Assembly (NCBI RefSeq): GCF_002920615.1 | Contig: NZ_PQSU01000015.1 | Span: 124,001 to 188,000 of the forward strand | From: Streptomyces sp. Ru62 | Lineage (GTDB): Bacteria > Actinomycetota > Actinomycetes > Streptomycetales > Streptomycetaceae | Length of the DNA: 64,000 bases | Direction of reading: 5' to 3' | Shown: positions 18,230 through 26,235 of the stretch, piece by piece | Layout: each line of letters starts with the position of its first letter | Position numbering within the stretch: position 1 is the first letter of the stretch | The notes under the pieces: generated by a model | Told to the model about the DNA's origin: nothing | The model's input: the letters and a program-made list of their open reading frames with translations, nothing else | Database searches by the model: none | Position numbers and translations under genes: made by a program

Positions 18230-18742
18230 ATGCAGTTCGGACGCACGTACGAGGAGTTCGAGGTCGGGGCGACGTACAAGCACTGGCCGGGCAAGACGGT
18301 CACGGAGTACGACGACCACCTGTTCTGTCTCCTCACCATGAACCACCACCCGCTCCACATGGACACCAACTACGCCGAGAAGACGACGGACTTCGGCAAG
18401 AACGTGGTGGTCGGGAACTACATCTACTCCCTCCTGCTCGGCATGTCCGTCCCGGACATCTCCGGCAAGGCCATCGCCAACCTGGAGATCGAGTCGCTCA
18501 GGCACGTGGCGCCGACCTTCCACGGCGACACGGTCTACGGCGAGACGACCGTGCTGGACAAGTGGCCGTCGAAGTCCAAGAACGACCGCGGGATCGTCTA
18601 CGTCGAGACCAAGGGCTACAAGCAGGACGGCACCCTGGTGTGCGTCTTCCGCCGCAAGGTGATGGTGCCCACCGAGACGTACATCAAGGAGCGCGGCGGC
18701 GAGCAGCCGGGCCGCCCCGAGCTCAAGGAGCAGGAGAAGTAG
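18230..18742 (+). CDS. MaoC-type hotdog dehydratase, probable mesaconyl-CoA hydratase (170 aa)
   Basis: A single hotdog-fold MaoC protein. The hydratase helix region reads NHHPLHMDTNYAEKT and is followed by the VVVGNYIYSLLLGMS core helix. The expected role is hydration of mesaconyl-C1-CoA to beta-methylmalyl-CoA. Characterised proteobacterial mesaconyl-CoA hydratases are double-hotdog proteins of about 340 residues, so the one-domain form is notable and probably dimerises. ATG at 18230 is preferred because GGAGG lies 10 bases away; a GTG at 18221 is only one base from it. Confidence 0.88.
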   Translation: MQFGRTYEEFEVGATYKHWPGKTVTEYDDHLFCLLTMNHHPLHMDTNYAEKTTDFGKNVVVGNYIYSLLLGMSVPDISGKAIANLEIESLRHVAPTFHGDTVYGETTVLDKWPSKSKNDRGIVYVETKGYKQDGTLVCVFRRKVMVPTETYIKERGGEQPGRPELKEQEK

Positions 18743-18744
18743 CC

Positions 18745-19950
18745 ATGGCCCGTCTCGCCCAGACCGCCGGTCTGACCGACGTCCAGCAGGAGATCCTCTC
18801 CACCGTCCGGGACTTTGTCGACAAAGAGATCATTCCGGTCGCGACCGAGCTGGAGCACCGCGACGAGTACCCGCAGCAGATCGTGGACGGCCTGAAGGAA
18901 CTCGGCCTCTTCGGCCTGATGATCCCCGAGGAGTACGGGGGCCTGGGCGAGTCGCTGCTCACCTACGCGCTGTGCGTGGAGGAGATCGCCCGCGGCTGGA
19001 TGTCGGTGTCCGGCATCATCAACACCCACTTCATCGTCGCGTACATGCTCAAGCAGCACGGCACGCAGGAGCAGAAGGACCACTTCCTGCCGAGGATGGC
19101 GGCCGGCGACATCCGGGGCGCCTTCTCGATGTCGGAGCCGGGCCTGGGCTCCGACGTGTCGGCGATCACGTCGAAGGCGGTCAGGGACGGCGACGAGTAC
19201 GTCCTGAACGGTCAGAAGATGTGGCTGACGAACGGCGGCACGTCGTCCCTCGTGGCCGTGCTGGTCCGGAGTGACGAAGGACACCCCGAGGGCACGGCGC
19301 CGCACAAGTCGATGACGACCTTCCTGATCGAGAAGGAGCCGGGCTTCGGCGAGGTCCGCCCGGGCCTCACCATCCCCGGCAAGATCGACAAGATGGGCTA
19401 CAAGGGCGTCGACACGACCGAGCTGATCATGGACGGACTGCGCGTTCCGGCCGATCGGGTGCTCGGCGGGGTCACCGGCCGAGGTTTTTACCAAATGATG
19501 GACGGCGTCGAGGTCGGCCGGGTCAACGTGGCGGCGCGTGGCTGTGGCGTCGCCCAGCGCGCCTTCGAGCTGGGGGTCCGGTACGCCCAGCAGAGGCACA
19601 CGTTCGGCAAGCCGATCGCCCAGCACCAGGCCATCCAGTTCAAGCTGGCGGAGATGGCGACCAAGGTCGAGGCCGCGCATGCGATGATGGTCAACGCGGC
19701 ACGCAAAAAGGACTCTGGGGAACGAAACGACCTCGAAGCGGGGATGGCGAAGTACCTCGCCTCCGAGTACTGCAAGGAGGTCGTGGAGGATGCCTTCCGG
19801 ATCCACGGCGGCTACGGCTTCTCCAAGGAGTACGAGATCGAGCGCCTCTACCGTGAGGCCCCGATGCTGCTCATCGGTGAAGGTACCGCCGAGATCCAGA
19901 AAATGATCATCGGGCGCAGGCTGCTCGAAGAGTATCGATTCCAGGGCTGA
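18745..19950 (+). CDS. Acyl-CoA dehydrogenase, probable methylsuccinyl-CoA dehydrogenase (401 aa)
   Basis: A flavin acyl-CoA dehydrogenase of standard length. It has the AFSMSEPGLGSD FAD/substrate loop, GQKMWLTNGG, RHTFGKPIAQHQ and the C-terminal IHGGYGFSKEYEIERLYREA region with the catalytic-base Glu near GEGTAEIQ. In the ethylmalonyl-CoA pathway this member oxidises methylsuccinyl-CoA to mesaconyl-CoA, passing electrons to ETF. It starts two bases after the MaoC stop and is the last gene of the operon. A hairpin follows. Confidence 0.92.
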   Translation: MARLAQTAGLTDVQQEILSTVRDFVDKEIIPVATELEHRDEYPQQIVDGLKELGLFGLMIPEEYGGLGESLLTYALCVEEIARGWMSVSGIINTHFIVAYMLKQHGTQEQKDHFLPRMAAGDIRGAFSMSEPGLGSDVSAITSKAVRDGDEYVLNGQKMWLTNGGTSSLVAVLVRSDEGHPEGTAPHKSMTTFLIEKEPGFGEVRPGLTIPGKIDKMGYKGVDTTELIMDGLRVPADRVLGGVTGRGFYQMMDGVEVGRVNVAARGCGVAQRAFELGVRYAQQRHTFGKPIAQHQAIQFKLAEMATKVEAAHAMMVNAARKKDSGERNDLEAGMAKYLASEYCKEVVEDAFRIHGGYGFSKEYEIERLYREAPMLLIGEGTAEIQKMIIGRRLLEEYRFQG

Positions 19951-19960
19951 TTGTCCGGAT

Positions 19961-19997
19961 ACGGGGTGTTTTCTTCGAGAAGAAGATCACACCCCGT
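19961..19997 (+). terminator. Hairpin at the end of the ethylmalonyl-CoA operon
   Basis: ACGGGGTG at 19961-19968 pairs with CACCCCGT at 19990-19997, and an inner TCTTC/GAAGA pairing extends the stem. It lies 11 bases after the dehydrogenase stop. No T tract follows, so its strength is uncertain. Confidence 0.55.
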
Positions 19998-20120
19998 AGA
20001 CACTCTTCGGCCGCCGACTCGGCTTCCTGGCTTGCCCAGTTGTGGCCCGCGACCGGTACGATCCCGGGAAAGCCGCCGTCCCCCGTCAGAGCGCGGCATC
20101 ATCCGCTACGAAGGTCATCC

Positions 20121-20777
20121 ATGCCCCACAGCCAAACCTCTGCACCTCGCGACAGCCGAGCCGGCGTACGCCTCGCGCGCGGAGCATCGCCGTGGCTTCT
20201 CCCGACCGTCGCCACCGCAGCCCTCAGCCTGGTCCGCGCTCGCCGCTCGGGCGTCGCCAAGGCCGTCGCCGTGCCCACCACCGCGCTCGCGGCGGGCATG
20301 CTGTGGTTCTTCCGCGACCCCGAGCGCGAGATCGCCCCGGGCCGGGTCATCTCGCCCGCCGACGGTGTGGTGCAGAGCATCATGCCGTGGAAGGACGGGC
20401 GTACCCGCGTCGCCATCTTCATGAGCCCGCTCAACGTCCACGTCAACCGCGCGCCCCTCGCGGGCACCGTGACGTCCGTCGAGCACATCCCCGGCGGCTT
20501 TGTTCCGGCTTTCAACAAGGAGAGCGAGAACAACGAGCGCGTAGTCTGGCACTTCGACACCGAACTCGGCGACATCGAGATGATCCAGATCGCCGGCGCG
20601 GTGGCCCGCCGCATCGTGCCCTACATCCCCCAGGGCACGAAGGTCGAGCAGGGCGACCGTATCGGTCTGATCCGCTTCGGCTCGCGTGTCGACCTCTACC
20701 TGCCCGAGGGCGTGGAGGTCGCGGTCGAGGTCGGCCAGAAGACCGTGGCTGGGGTGACTCGCATTGACCGTGATTGA
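20121..20777 (+). CDS. psd: Phosphatidylserine decarboxylase, short actinobacterial form (218 aa)
   Basis: This membrane enzyme converts phosphatidylserine to phosphatidylethanolamine. The signature features are the hydrophobic N-terminal segment, FFRDPERE, SPADG, MSPLNVHVNR and the self-cleavage site FGSR near residue 194, whose Ser becomes the pyruvoyl cofactor. The length of about 218 fits the short form found in actinobacteria. ATG at 20121 follows AAGGTC. The following pssA start lies inside its 3' end, so synthesis and decarboxylation of phosphatidylserine are coupled. Confidence 0.95.
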   Translation: MPHSQTSAPRDSRAGVRLARGASPWLLPTVATAALSLVRARRSGVAKAVAVPTTALAAGMLWFFRDPEREIAPGRVISPADGVVQSIMPWKDGRTRVAIFMSPLNVHVNRAPLAGTVTSVEHIPGGFVPAFNKESENNERVVWHFDTELGDIEMIQIAGAVARRIVPYIPQGTKVEQGDRIGLIRFGSRVDLYLPEGVEVAVEVGQKTVAGVTRIDRD

Positions 20778-21618
20778 TCCGGAGACCCAGGCGGGCTGGG
20801 TGCCCGAGGCCGACGAGGTGGACGACGAGGAGGAGATGCCTCTTTCTCTCCGCCTGTCGATAGCGGACACCCTCACGCTGGGCAACGCCACGTGCGGCTT
20901 CATGGCGGTGTACTTCACCACCACCGGCATCCTGATCCCGCACCTCACCGGCAGCCAGGAGTCCGGCATGGCCCGCCACAGCGCGGCCACGGCGGTCATC
21001 CTGATGCTCTGCGCGGCGGTCTTCGACCTGTTCGACGGGCTGGTGGCCCGCAAGCTGCGCTCGTCGCCGATGGGCGCGGAGCTGGACAACCTGTCCGACC
21101 TGATCAGCTTCGGGCTGGCCCCCGCGTACTTCGTCCTCGTCTACGGCATGGTCGCGGACGACGCGCACCAGCGGGTGGCGGCGGTGGGCGCGATCGTGGT
21201 GCTGCTGGCCGTGGTGCTGAGACTGGCCCGCTTCAGCTGCGTGACCATGAAGGACGGCATGTTCCAGGGCATGCCCTCGCCGTTCGGCGCGCTGACGGTC
21301 GTCTCGATCGTGCTGCTGGAGCTGCCGTTCGTGGCGACCCTGCTGGCGATCCTCGGGACCGCGTGGCTGATGGTGAGCCGGGTGGAGTACCCGAAGCCGC
21401 GGGGCCGTCTCGCCGGCGCGATGCTCTCCTGGATCGTGCTGTCGATGGGGCTGCTGGCGGCATGGGCCTTCGACGCGCCCAGCGGACAGCTGCTCCTCCA
21501 GACCGGCTGTGCGCTGCAGCTGGTGATGGGCGCGGTGATTCCGCTGTTCGCCACGGCCCGGCGGGTGAACAACTTCCGCGACAACCGCCGCGAGGCGCGA
21601 GCGGCGCAGCTGCCGTAG
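20764..21618 (+). CDS. pssA: CDP-diacylglycerol-serine O-phosphatidyltransferase (284 aa)
   Basis: An integral membrane CDP-alcohol phosphatidyltransferase. The active-site motif is seen as FDLFDGLVAR, then GAELDNLSD about 8 residues later, carrying the four conserved aspartates. It has about seven hydrophobic segments and an acidic N-terminal tail. It makes phosphatidylserine for the psd product. The start is uncertain: TTG 20764 or GTG 20770, both overlapping psd. A good terminator follows the stop. Confidence 0.94.
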   Translation: MTVIDPETQAGWVPEADEVDDEEEMPLSLRLSIADTLTLGNATCGFMAVYFTTTGILIPHLTGSQESGMARHSAATAVILMLCAAVFDLFDGLVARKLRSSPMGAELDNLSDLISFGLAPAYFVLVYGMVADDAHQRVAAVGAIVVLLAVVLRLARFSCVTMKDGMFQGMPSPFGALTVVSIVLLELPFVATLLAILGTAWLMVSRVEYPKPRGRLAGAMLSWIVLSMGLLAAWAFDAPSGQLLLQTGCALQLVMGAVIPLFATARRVNNFRDNRREARAAQLP

Positions 21619-21632
21619 CCCGGCGTACGACG

Positions 21633-21668
21633 AGGGCCCCTTACCCGGTGCGGGTAGGGGGCCCTTTG
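21633..21668 (+). terminator. Terminator after pssA
   Basis: A 14-bp stem (21633-21646 with 21651-21664) carrying one imperfect pair, a short loop and TTT follow the pssA stop by about 15 bases. It also faces the convergent glycerate kinase gene. Confidence 0.8.
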
Positions 21669-21727
21669 CTCGTGCGGACCACCTGAGGGCTCCGCCCCAG
21701 ACTCCCGCTCGGGTGGACCAGGGGTCG

Positions 21728-22879
21728 TCAGCTCAGGTGGTCCTCGGCGATCCGCGCGGCGACCCGCTCCAGGATCGGCCCGGCGTCCGCGATGCACCTG
21801 GCCACGTCCGGCTCGACGGACGTCAGCGGGTACGCCTGGGAGATCCCGGCCCGCAGCAGCGCCTCCGTCGGCAGTGCCAGCCGCCCGCACACCGCCACGA
21901 CCTCCTTGCCGGCCGCCCGTGCCGCCGCGGCGACCCCCGCCGGTGCCTTGCCGTGCAGCGTCTGCTCGTCCAGCGACCCCTCGCCGGTGATCACCAGCGA
22001 GGCCCGCTCCAGGGCGGGCGCGAAGCCCAGCACGTCCAGCATCACCTCGATGCCGGGCCGGAACCGCGCACCGAGCAACAGGGCCCCGTAGCCGATGCCC
22101 CCGGCGGCCCCCGCCCCCGGCGCCGCCGCGTACTCGGCGGCCCGCGACCCGGCCTCGGCCTCCAGCACCTTCGCGAAGTGGGCCAGCGCGGCGTCCAGCG
22201 TCTCCACGTCGTCCGGCGAGGCCCCCTTCTGCGGGCCGTACACCGCCGGCGCGCCCTTCGGCCCGGTCAACGGGTTGTCGACGTCGCTGGCCAGCACCAG
22301 CTCGACCGAGGACAGCCGCGGGTCGAGGCCGGACAGGTCCGCCCGGGCGAGGCCGGCGAGTCCGCCGCCGCCCGGCGGCACCGGCTCGCCCTCCTCGGTC
22401 AGGAACCGCGCGCCCAGCGCGGACAGCATGCCGGCGCCGCCGTCCGTCGTGGCGCTGCCGCCGACGCCGAACACGATCGTCCGCGCGCCCGCGTCCAGCG
22501 CGGCGCGCAGCAGCTCCCCGGAGCCGTACGTCGAGGCAGTCAGCGGCGCGAAGACCCCGGTCGGCAGCCGCTGCAAGCCGCTCGCCTCGGCCATCTCCAC
22601 CACCGCGGTGCCGTCGCGCAGCGCGAACGCGGCCGTGACCTCCGCGCCGAGCGGCCCGGCAACCCGTACCTCCCGGCGCTCGAAACCGGCCGCGACCGCC
22701 GCGTCCACCGTTCCGTCGCCGCCGTCGGCCACGGGCAGCCCCTCCACCCGGAGGTCCGGCACGACCCGGCGCAGCCCGGCCGTCACCCGCTCGGCGACCT
22801 GCACGGCCGTCAGCGAGCCCTTGAACTTGTCCGCGGCGATGAGCACCCGACGGGTCCCGTTCACTGCAGCGTCCGCCAC
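21728..22879 (-). CDS. Glycerate kinase (383 aa)
   Basis: A type-1 glycerate kinase (GlxK/GarK family) phosphorylating glycerate. The N-terminal ADKFKGSLTA and VADGGDGT motifs, the central GVGGSATTDGGAG glycine-rich segment and a late TGEGSLDEQT identify it. GTG at 22879 is preferred to upstream starts because GGGGAAG lies seven bases before it and the resulting length fits the family. It is convergent with pssA. It might handle glycerate derived from glyoxylate, which the CoA lyase encoded nearby releases; that link is inference. Confidence 0.93.
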   Translation of the reverse strand: MADAAVNGTRRVLIAADKFKGSLTAVQVAERVTAGLRRVVPDLRVEGLPVADGGDGTVDAAVAAGFERREVRVAGPLGAEVTAAFALRDGTAVVEMAEASGLQRLPTGVFAPLTASTYGSGELLRAALDAGARTIVFGVGGSATTDGGAGMLSALGARFLTEEGEPVPPGGGGLAGLARADLSGLDPRLSSVELVLASDVDNPLTGPKGAPAVYGPQKGASPDDVETLDAALAHFAKVLEAEAGSRAAEYAAAPGAGAAGGIGYGALLLGARFRPGIEVMLDVLGFAPALERASLVITGEGSLDEQTLHGKAPAGVAAAARAAGKEVVAVCGRLALPTEALLRAGISQAYPLTSVEPDVARCIADAGPILERVAARIAEDHLS

Positions 22880-23054
22880 CTTGTCTTCCCCTTGCTCTCC
22901 GGGCCCCGCACATGTCGGGGCCAGTCGCGCCGCTGTGACCATAACCGCAGGACACCCCCGCCGTCATGCCCCGCCCGAACCCTGGTCACAACCCCGGATC
23001 AGGACCCGGTCAGGCCGCTGGGAGCCGGCCGGGCAAAGTGGGTACACCCCTGCC

Positions 23055-24128
23055 ATGAGCACCCAGCGCACCGGTCCGGACCTCGCCGACCGCGTCCACG
23101 GCGGCTGGCTCGGCCGGATCGCGGGCAACATGCTCGGCAAGCCGGTCGAGCAGGGCGAGGTGTGGACGCGCGACCGCATCGACCGCTATCTGCGCCGGGC
23201 CGCCGCCCTGCCGCTGACCGACTACCTGCCCGAGCCGGCCGACGCCGAGGAGGCCGCCGTACTGCGCCCGGAGTGGCGCTGTTGCGTGCGCGGCCGGATC
23301 CACGGCAGCTGCCGGGACGACGACGTCGACTACGCGATCCTCGGCCTGCACCTGCTGGAGACCCACGGCTTCGGCTTCAGCACCGAGCAGGTCGGCGACC
23401 TGTGGCTGCTCAGACTGCCGTACCTGCAGACGTTCACGGCGGAACGGGCCGCGTACCGGAACCTCGCGAACGGGCTGAAACCGCCGCTGACGGCGACGTA
23501 CGACAACCCGTACCAGGAGTGGATCGGCGCGTTGATCCGCGCCGACGTCTACGGCTGGACCTGCCCCGCAGACCCCGTCCGGGCCGCCGGGCTGGCCCGC
23601 CGGGACGCGGTGCTCTCGCACACCGGCAACGGCGTGTACGGCGCCATGTGGGCCGCCGCGCTGATCTCGGCGGCCTTCACCGCCCCGACCGTGCGGGACG
23701 CCCTGGACACCGCGCTCTCGGTCGTTCCGGCGAGCAGCCGTCTGGCCCGGACCGTGCGGCGGGTGGCGAGCCTGCACGAGGCACGGCTGCCGTGGGAGGA
23801 GACCCTGGCCACGGTGTCCACGGAGACCGCGGGGCTCGGCTGGATCCACACGGTCCCGAACGTCGCCGTCCTCGTCGCCGGACTGCTGTACGGCGACGGC
23901 GACTTCACCCGGACCGTCGCCCTGACCGTGCGGGGCGGCCTGGACACCGACTCCAACGGGGCGACGGCCGGTTCGGTGGCCGGGGTCCTCACCGGGGCGG
24001 AGGCCATTCCGGCGAGCTGGCGGGACCCGCTGGAGGACACGGTGCGCAGCGCGGTGTTCGGCTTCGACGGCGTACGGATCAGCGCGCTGGCCGAACGCAC
24101 CCTGCGGCTGGCGACGAGCGGGACGTAG
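23055..24128 (+). CDS. ADP-ribosylglycohydrolase-family protein (357 aa)
   Basis: An all-helical DraG/ARH-type hydrolase. The N-terminus GGWLGRIAGNMLGKP is typical. The metal-binding motifs are variants: DDDVDYAI instead of the usual TDDT-type run, and GGLDTDSNGATAGS in place of GGDTDTxA. Enzymes of the family remove ADP-ribose from protein or small-molecule acceptors. The variant DDDxDY subgroup is common in actinobacteria, but its substrate is not known to me. It lies 28 bases ahead of a Nudix gene and may form an operon with it. Confidence 0.85.
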   Translation: MSTQRTGPDLADRVHGGWLGRIAGNMLGKPVEQGEVWTRDRIDRYLRRAAALPLTDYLPEPADAEEAAVLRPEWRCCVRGRIHGSCRDDDVDYAILGLHLLETHGFGFSTEQVGDLWLLRLPYLQTFTAERAAYRNLANGLKPPLTATYDNPYQEWIGALIRADVYGWTCPADPVRAAGLARRDAVLSHTGNGVYGAMWAAALISAAFTAPTVRDALDTALSVVPASSRLARTVRRVASLHEARLPWEETLATVSTETAGLGWIHTVPNVAVLVAGLLYGDGDFTRTVALTVRGGLDTDSNGATAGSVAGVLTGAEAIPASWRDPLEDTVRSAVFGFDGVRISALAERTLRLATSGT

Positions 24129-24156
24129 CCGGCGGCCGGCTGGTTACCCTTCCTCA

Positions 24157-24651
24157 ATGACCACGACCCAGGATTTCGCCGCGTACATCGCGAGCCTGCC
24201 CCGCGTCCTCGCCGGGGCCGCCGCCCTCTTCCGGGACGCCGAGGGGCGGGTGCTGCTCGTCGAACCCAACTACCGGGACGGCTGGGCCCTTCCGGGCGGG
24301 ACCGTCGAGTCCGACGACGGGGAGACACCGCGCCAGGGCGCCCGCCGGGAGACGCTGGAGGAGATCGGGCTCGACCGGGAACCCGGCCGGCTGCTGGCCG
24401 TGGACTGGGTGCACGGCACGGGCCGGCCGCCGTTGGTGGCGTACCTGTACGACGGCGGTGTCCTGACCGGGGACGAGCTGAAGGCCATCCGTCTCCAGGA
24501 GGAGGAACTGCTCTCCTGGCGGCTGGTCGCCCGCGACGACCTCACCGCCCATCTGCCCGGGGCGCTCGGCCGCCGGGTGCTGGCAGCGCTGGACGTCCTC
24601 GCGGCCGGCTCCGGGACGGCGGAACTGGAGAACGGCCACCGGGTGGCCTGA
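24157..24651 (+). CDS. Nudix hydrolase (164 aa)
   Basis: The Nudix box is present as GGTVESDDGETPRQGARRET followed by LEEIGL. The REx2EExG catalytic core is intact, and the stretch between the first Gly and the first Glu is two residues longer than the consensus. The substrate would be a nucleoside diphosphate linked to another group. Because the preceding gene is an ADP-ribosylglycohydrolase, ADP-ribose is a reasonable guess, but this is inference from context only. Confidence 0.87.
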   Translation: MTTTQDFAAYIASLPRVLAGAAALFRDAEGRVLLVEPNYRDGWALPGGTVESDDGETPRQGARRETLEEIGLDREPGRLLAVDWVHGTGRPPLVAYLYDGGVLTGDELKAIRLQEEELLSWRLVARDDLTAHLPGALGRRVLAALDVLAAGSGTAELENGHRVA

Positions 24652-24674
24652 CCGCCCGGCCCGCCGCGTGCCGC

Positions 24675-24875
24675 TCAGCCCTCCTGATCGCGCGGCTTGG
24701 CGTCGACCTCGCGCAGCGCGTCGTCCCGGGCGGCGACGCGTGCCTCCGTACGGTGCCCGCGCTCGATGTAGTCCCGGACGACGAGCTCGACGGCGTCCTG
24801 CGGATTCCCCACCCCCGCGAGCACCATGACCTCCACGACGAGCTGGGCATCGAGCGAGACAGTCACCTTGGCCAT
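24675..24875 (-). CDS. Small VapB-like (ribbon-helix-helix) protein (66 aa)
   Basis: The N-terminal strand MAKVTVSLDAQLVVEVMVLAG and the following helix resemble the DNA-binding part of VapB-type antitoxins. The C-terminal 25 residues are charged, as in a toxin-binding tail. No PIN-domain toxin gene lies next to it on either side, so it would be an orphan antitoxin or a stand-alone regulator. It is convergent with the Nudix gene. Confidence 0.65.
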   Translation of the reverse strand: MAKVTVSLDAQLVVEVMVLAGVGNPQDAVELVVRDYIERGHRTEARVAARDDALREVDAKPRDQEG

Positions 24876-24981
24876 GCGGGGACGCTAGCACCGGGGGCCG
24901 CGCCGCGGGACCGTCCCGCCGGACCCGTCCCAGCGGTTATCCGCATGCGGCAGCCACGCCGCCCGCCCTACCCTCGATGCC

Positions 24982-25707
24982 ATGGCCAAGCCTCTCGTCG
25001 CCCTGCTCAGCGGGGCCGGTATCTCCACCGACTCCGGCATCCCGGACTACCGCGGGCCCAACGGCCTCTGGCGGCGGGCCCCGGAGGCCGAGAAGCTCGT
25101 GACGTACGAGTACTACATGACGGACCCGGAGATCCGCCGGCGGTCCTGGCAGATGCGCCGCGAGAACCGGACGCTCCAGGCCGAGCCGAACGCGGCGCAC
25201 CGCGCCGTCGCCGAGCTGGAGAAGTCCGGCGTCCCGGTCCGGGTCATCACCCAGAACGTGGACGGCCTGCACCAGCTCGCCGGCATGCCCGCCCGCAAGG
25301 TGCTGGAACTGCACGGCAGCGCCCGCAGCGTGGTGTGCACCGGGTGCGGGGCCCGCGGACCGATGGAGGACGCCCTCGCCCGGGTGGACGCCGGCGAGGC
25401 GGACCCGCCGTGCCTGGAGTGCGGCGGCATCCTGAAGTCGGCGACCGTGATGTTCGGCGAGCGGCTGGATCCGGTGGTCCTCGGACAGGCCGTGGCCGTC
25501 ACCAAGGCCTGCCAGGTGTTCATAGCCGTGGGCAGCAGCCTCCAGGTGCAGCCCGCGGCCGGCCTCGCCGGCGTGGCCGCCGACCACGGCGCACGCCTCG
25601 TCATCGTGAACGCCGAACCCACGCCCTACGACGACCTGGCCGACGAGATCGTCCGGGAGCCGATCGGCACCGCGCTGCCCGCACTCCTGCGCACCCTGAG
25701 CGGCTGA
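24982..25707 (+). CDS. NAD-dependent protein deacylase, sirtuin (241 aa)
   Basis: A class of SIR2 protein with the NAD-binding GAGISTDSGIPDYRG, the catalytic TQNVDGLHQLAG (His as base is in the later ELHGS), and a zinc ribbon formed by CTGC and CLEC. The family removes acyl groups from lysines and releases O-acetyl-ADP-ribose. A macrodomain protein that could act on that product is encoded about 7 kb away. It is transcribed alone toward the repair operon. Confidence 0.94.
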   Translation: MAKPLVALLSGAGISTDSGIPDYRGPNGLWRRAPEAEKLVTYEYYMTDPEIRRRSWQMRRENRTLQAEPNAAHRAVAELEKSGVPVRVITQNVDGLHQLAGMPARKVLELHGSARSVVCTGCGARGPMEDALARVDAGEADPPCLECGGILKSATVMFGERLDPVVLGQAVAVTKACQVFIAVGSSLQVQPAAGLAGVAADHGARLVIVNAEPTPYDDLADEIVREPIGTALPALLRTLSG

Positions 25708-25734
25708 CCGCCCGGCCGGCGCCGGTCAGGGAGG

Positions 25735-26226
25735 TCAGAACAGCGCGGTTCCCTGTTCGAAGTCCAGCAGGCGGCGCTTGCGGTGGAGGCCGCCGCCGTA
25801 GCCGGTGAGGCTGCCGTCGGAGCCGATCACGCGGTGGCAGGGGACGATGATGCCCACGGGATTGCGGCCGTTGGCGAGGCCGACGGCGCGGGAGGCCCGC
25901 GGGTTGCCGAGGGCGTCGGCCAGTTCGCCGTAGGTACGGGTCTCGCCGTACGGGATGGCGGTCAGCTGCTGCCAGACGCTGCGCTGGAACGGTGTGCCGT
26001 GCAGGCCGAGCCGGACGGTGAACTGCTTGGTCTCGCCCGAGAAGTACGCCGTCAGCTGCTCGGCCGTCTCGGCGAAGACGGGCAGGGTGTCGTCGCGCGG
26101 CCCGAACCTCTCCTCGCCGGGGCGGTGCCGCTGGTCCACCATGTACAGGCCGCACAGGGCGTCGTCGGCGTCGGCGACGAGGGTGAGCGGCCCGTAGGGG
26201 CTGTCGATCACGGTGTGGTGGTTCAT
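25735..26226 (-). CDS. ogt: Methylated-DNA-protein cysteine methyltransferase (163 aa)
   Basis: A suicide DNA repair protein that takes alkyl groups from O6-alkylguanine onto the Cys of IIVPCHRVIG. It also has the GTPFQRSVWQQL and IPYGETRTYGELA DNA-binding helices. It begins nine bases after the end of the Ada-AlkA gene, so the two are one operon that handles both alkylated guanine oxygen and alkylated ring nitrogen. Confidence 0.95.
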   Translation of the reverse strand: MNHHTVIDSPYGPLTLVADADDALCGLYMVDQRHRPGEERFGPRDDTLPVFAETAEQLTAYFSGETKQFTVRLGLHGTPFQRSVWQQLTAIPYGETRTYGELADALGNPRASRAVGLANGRNPVGIIVPCHRVIGSDGSLTGYGGGLHRKRRLLDFEQGTALF

Positions 26227-26235
26227 CGGGGTCCT

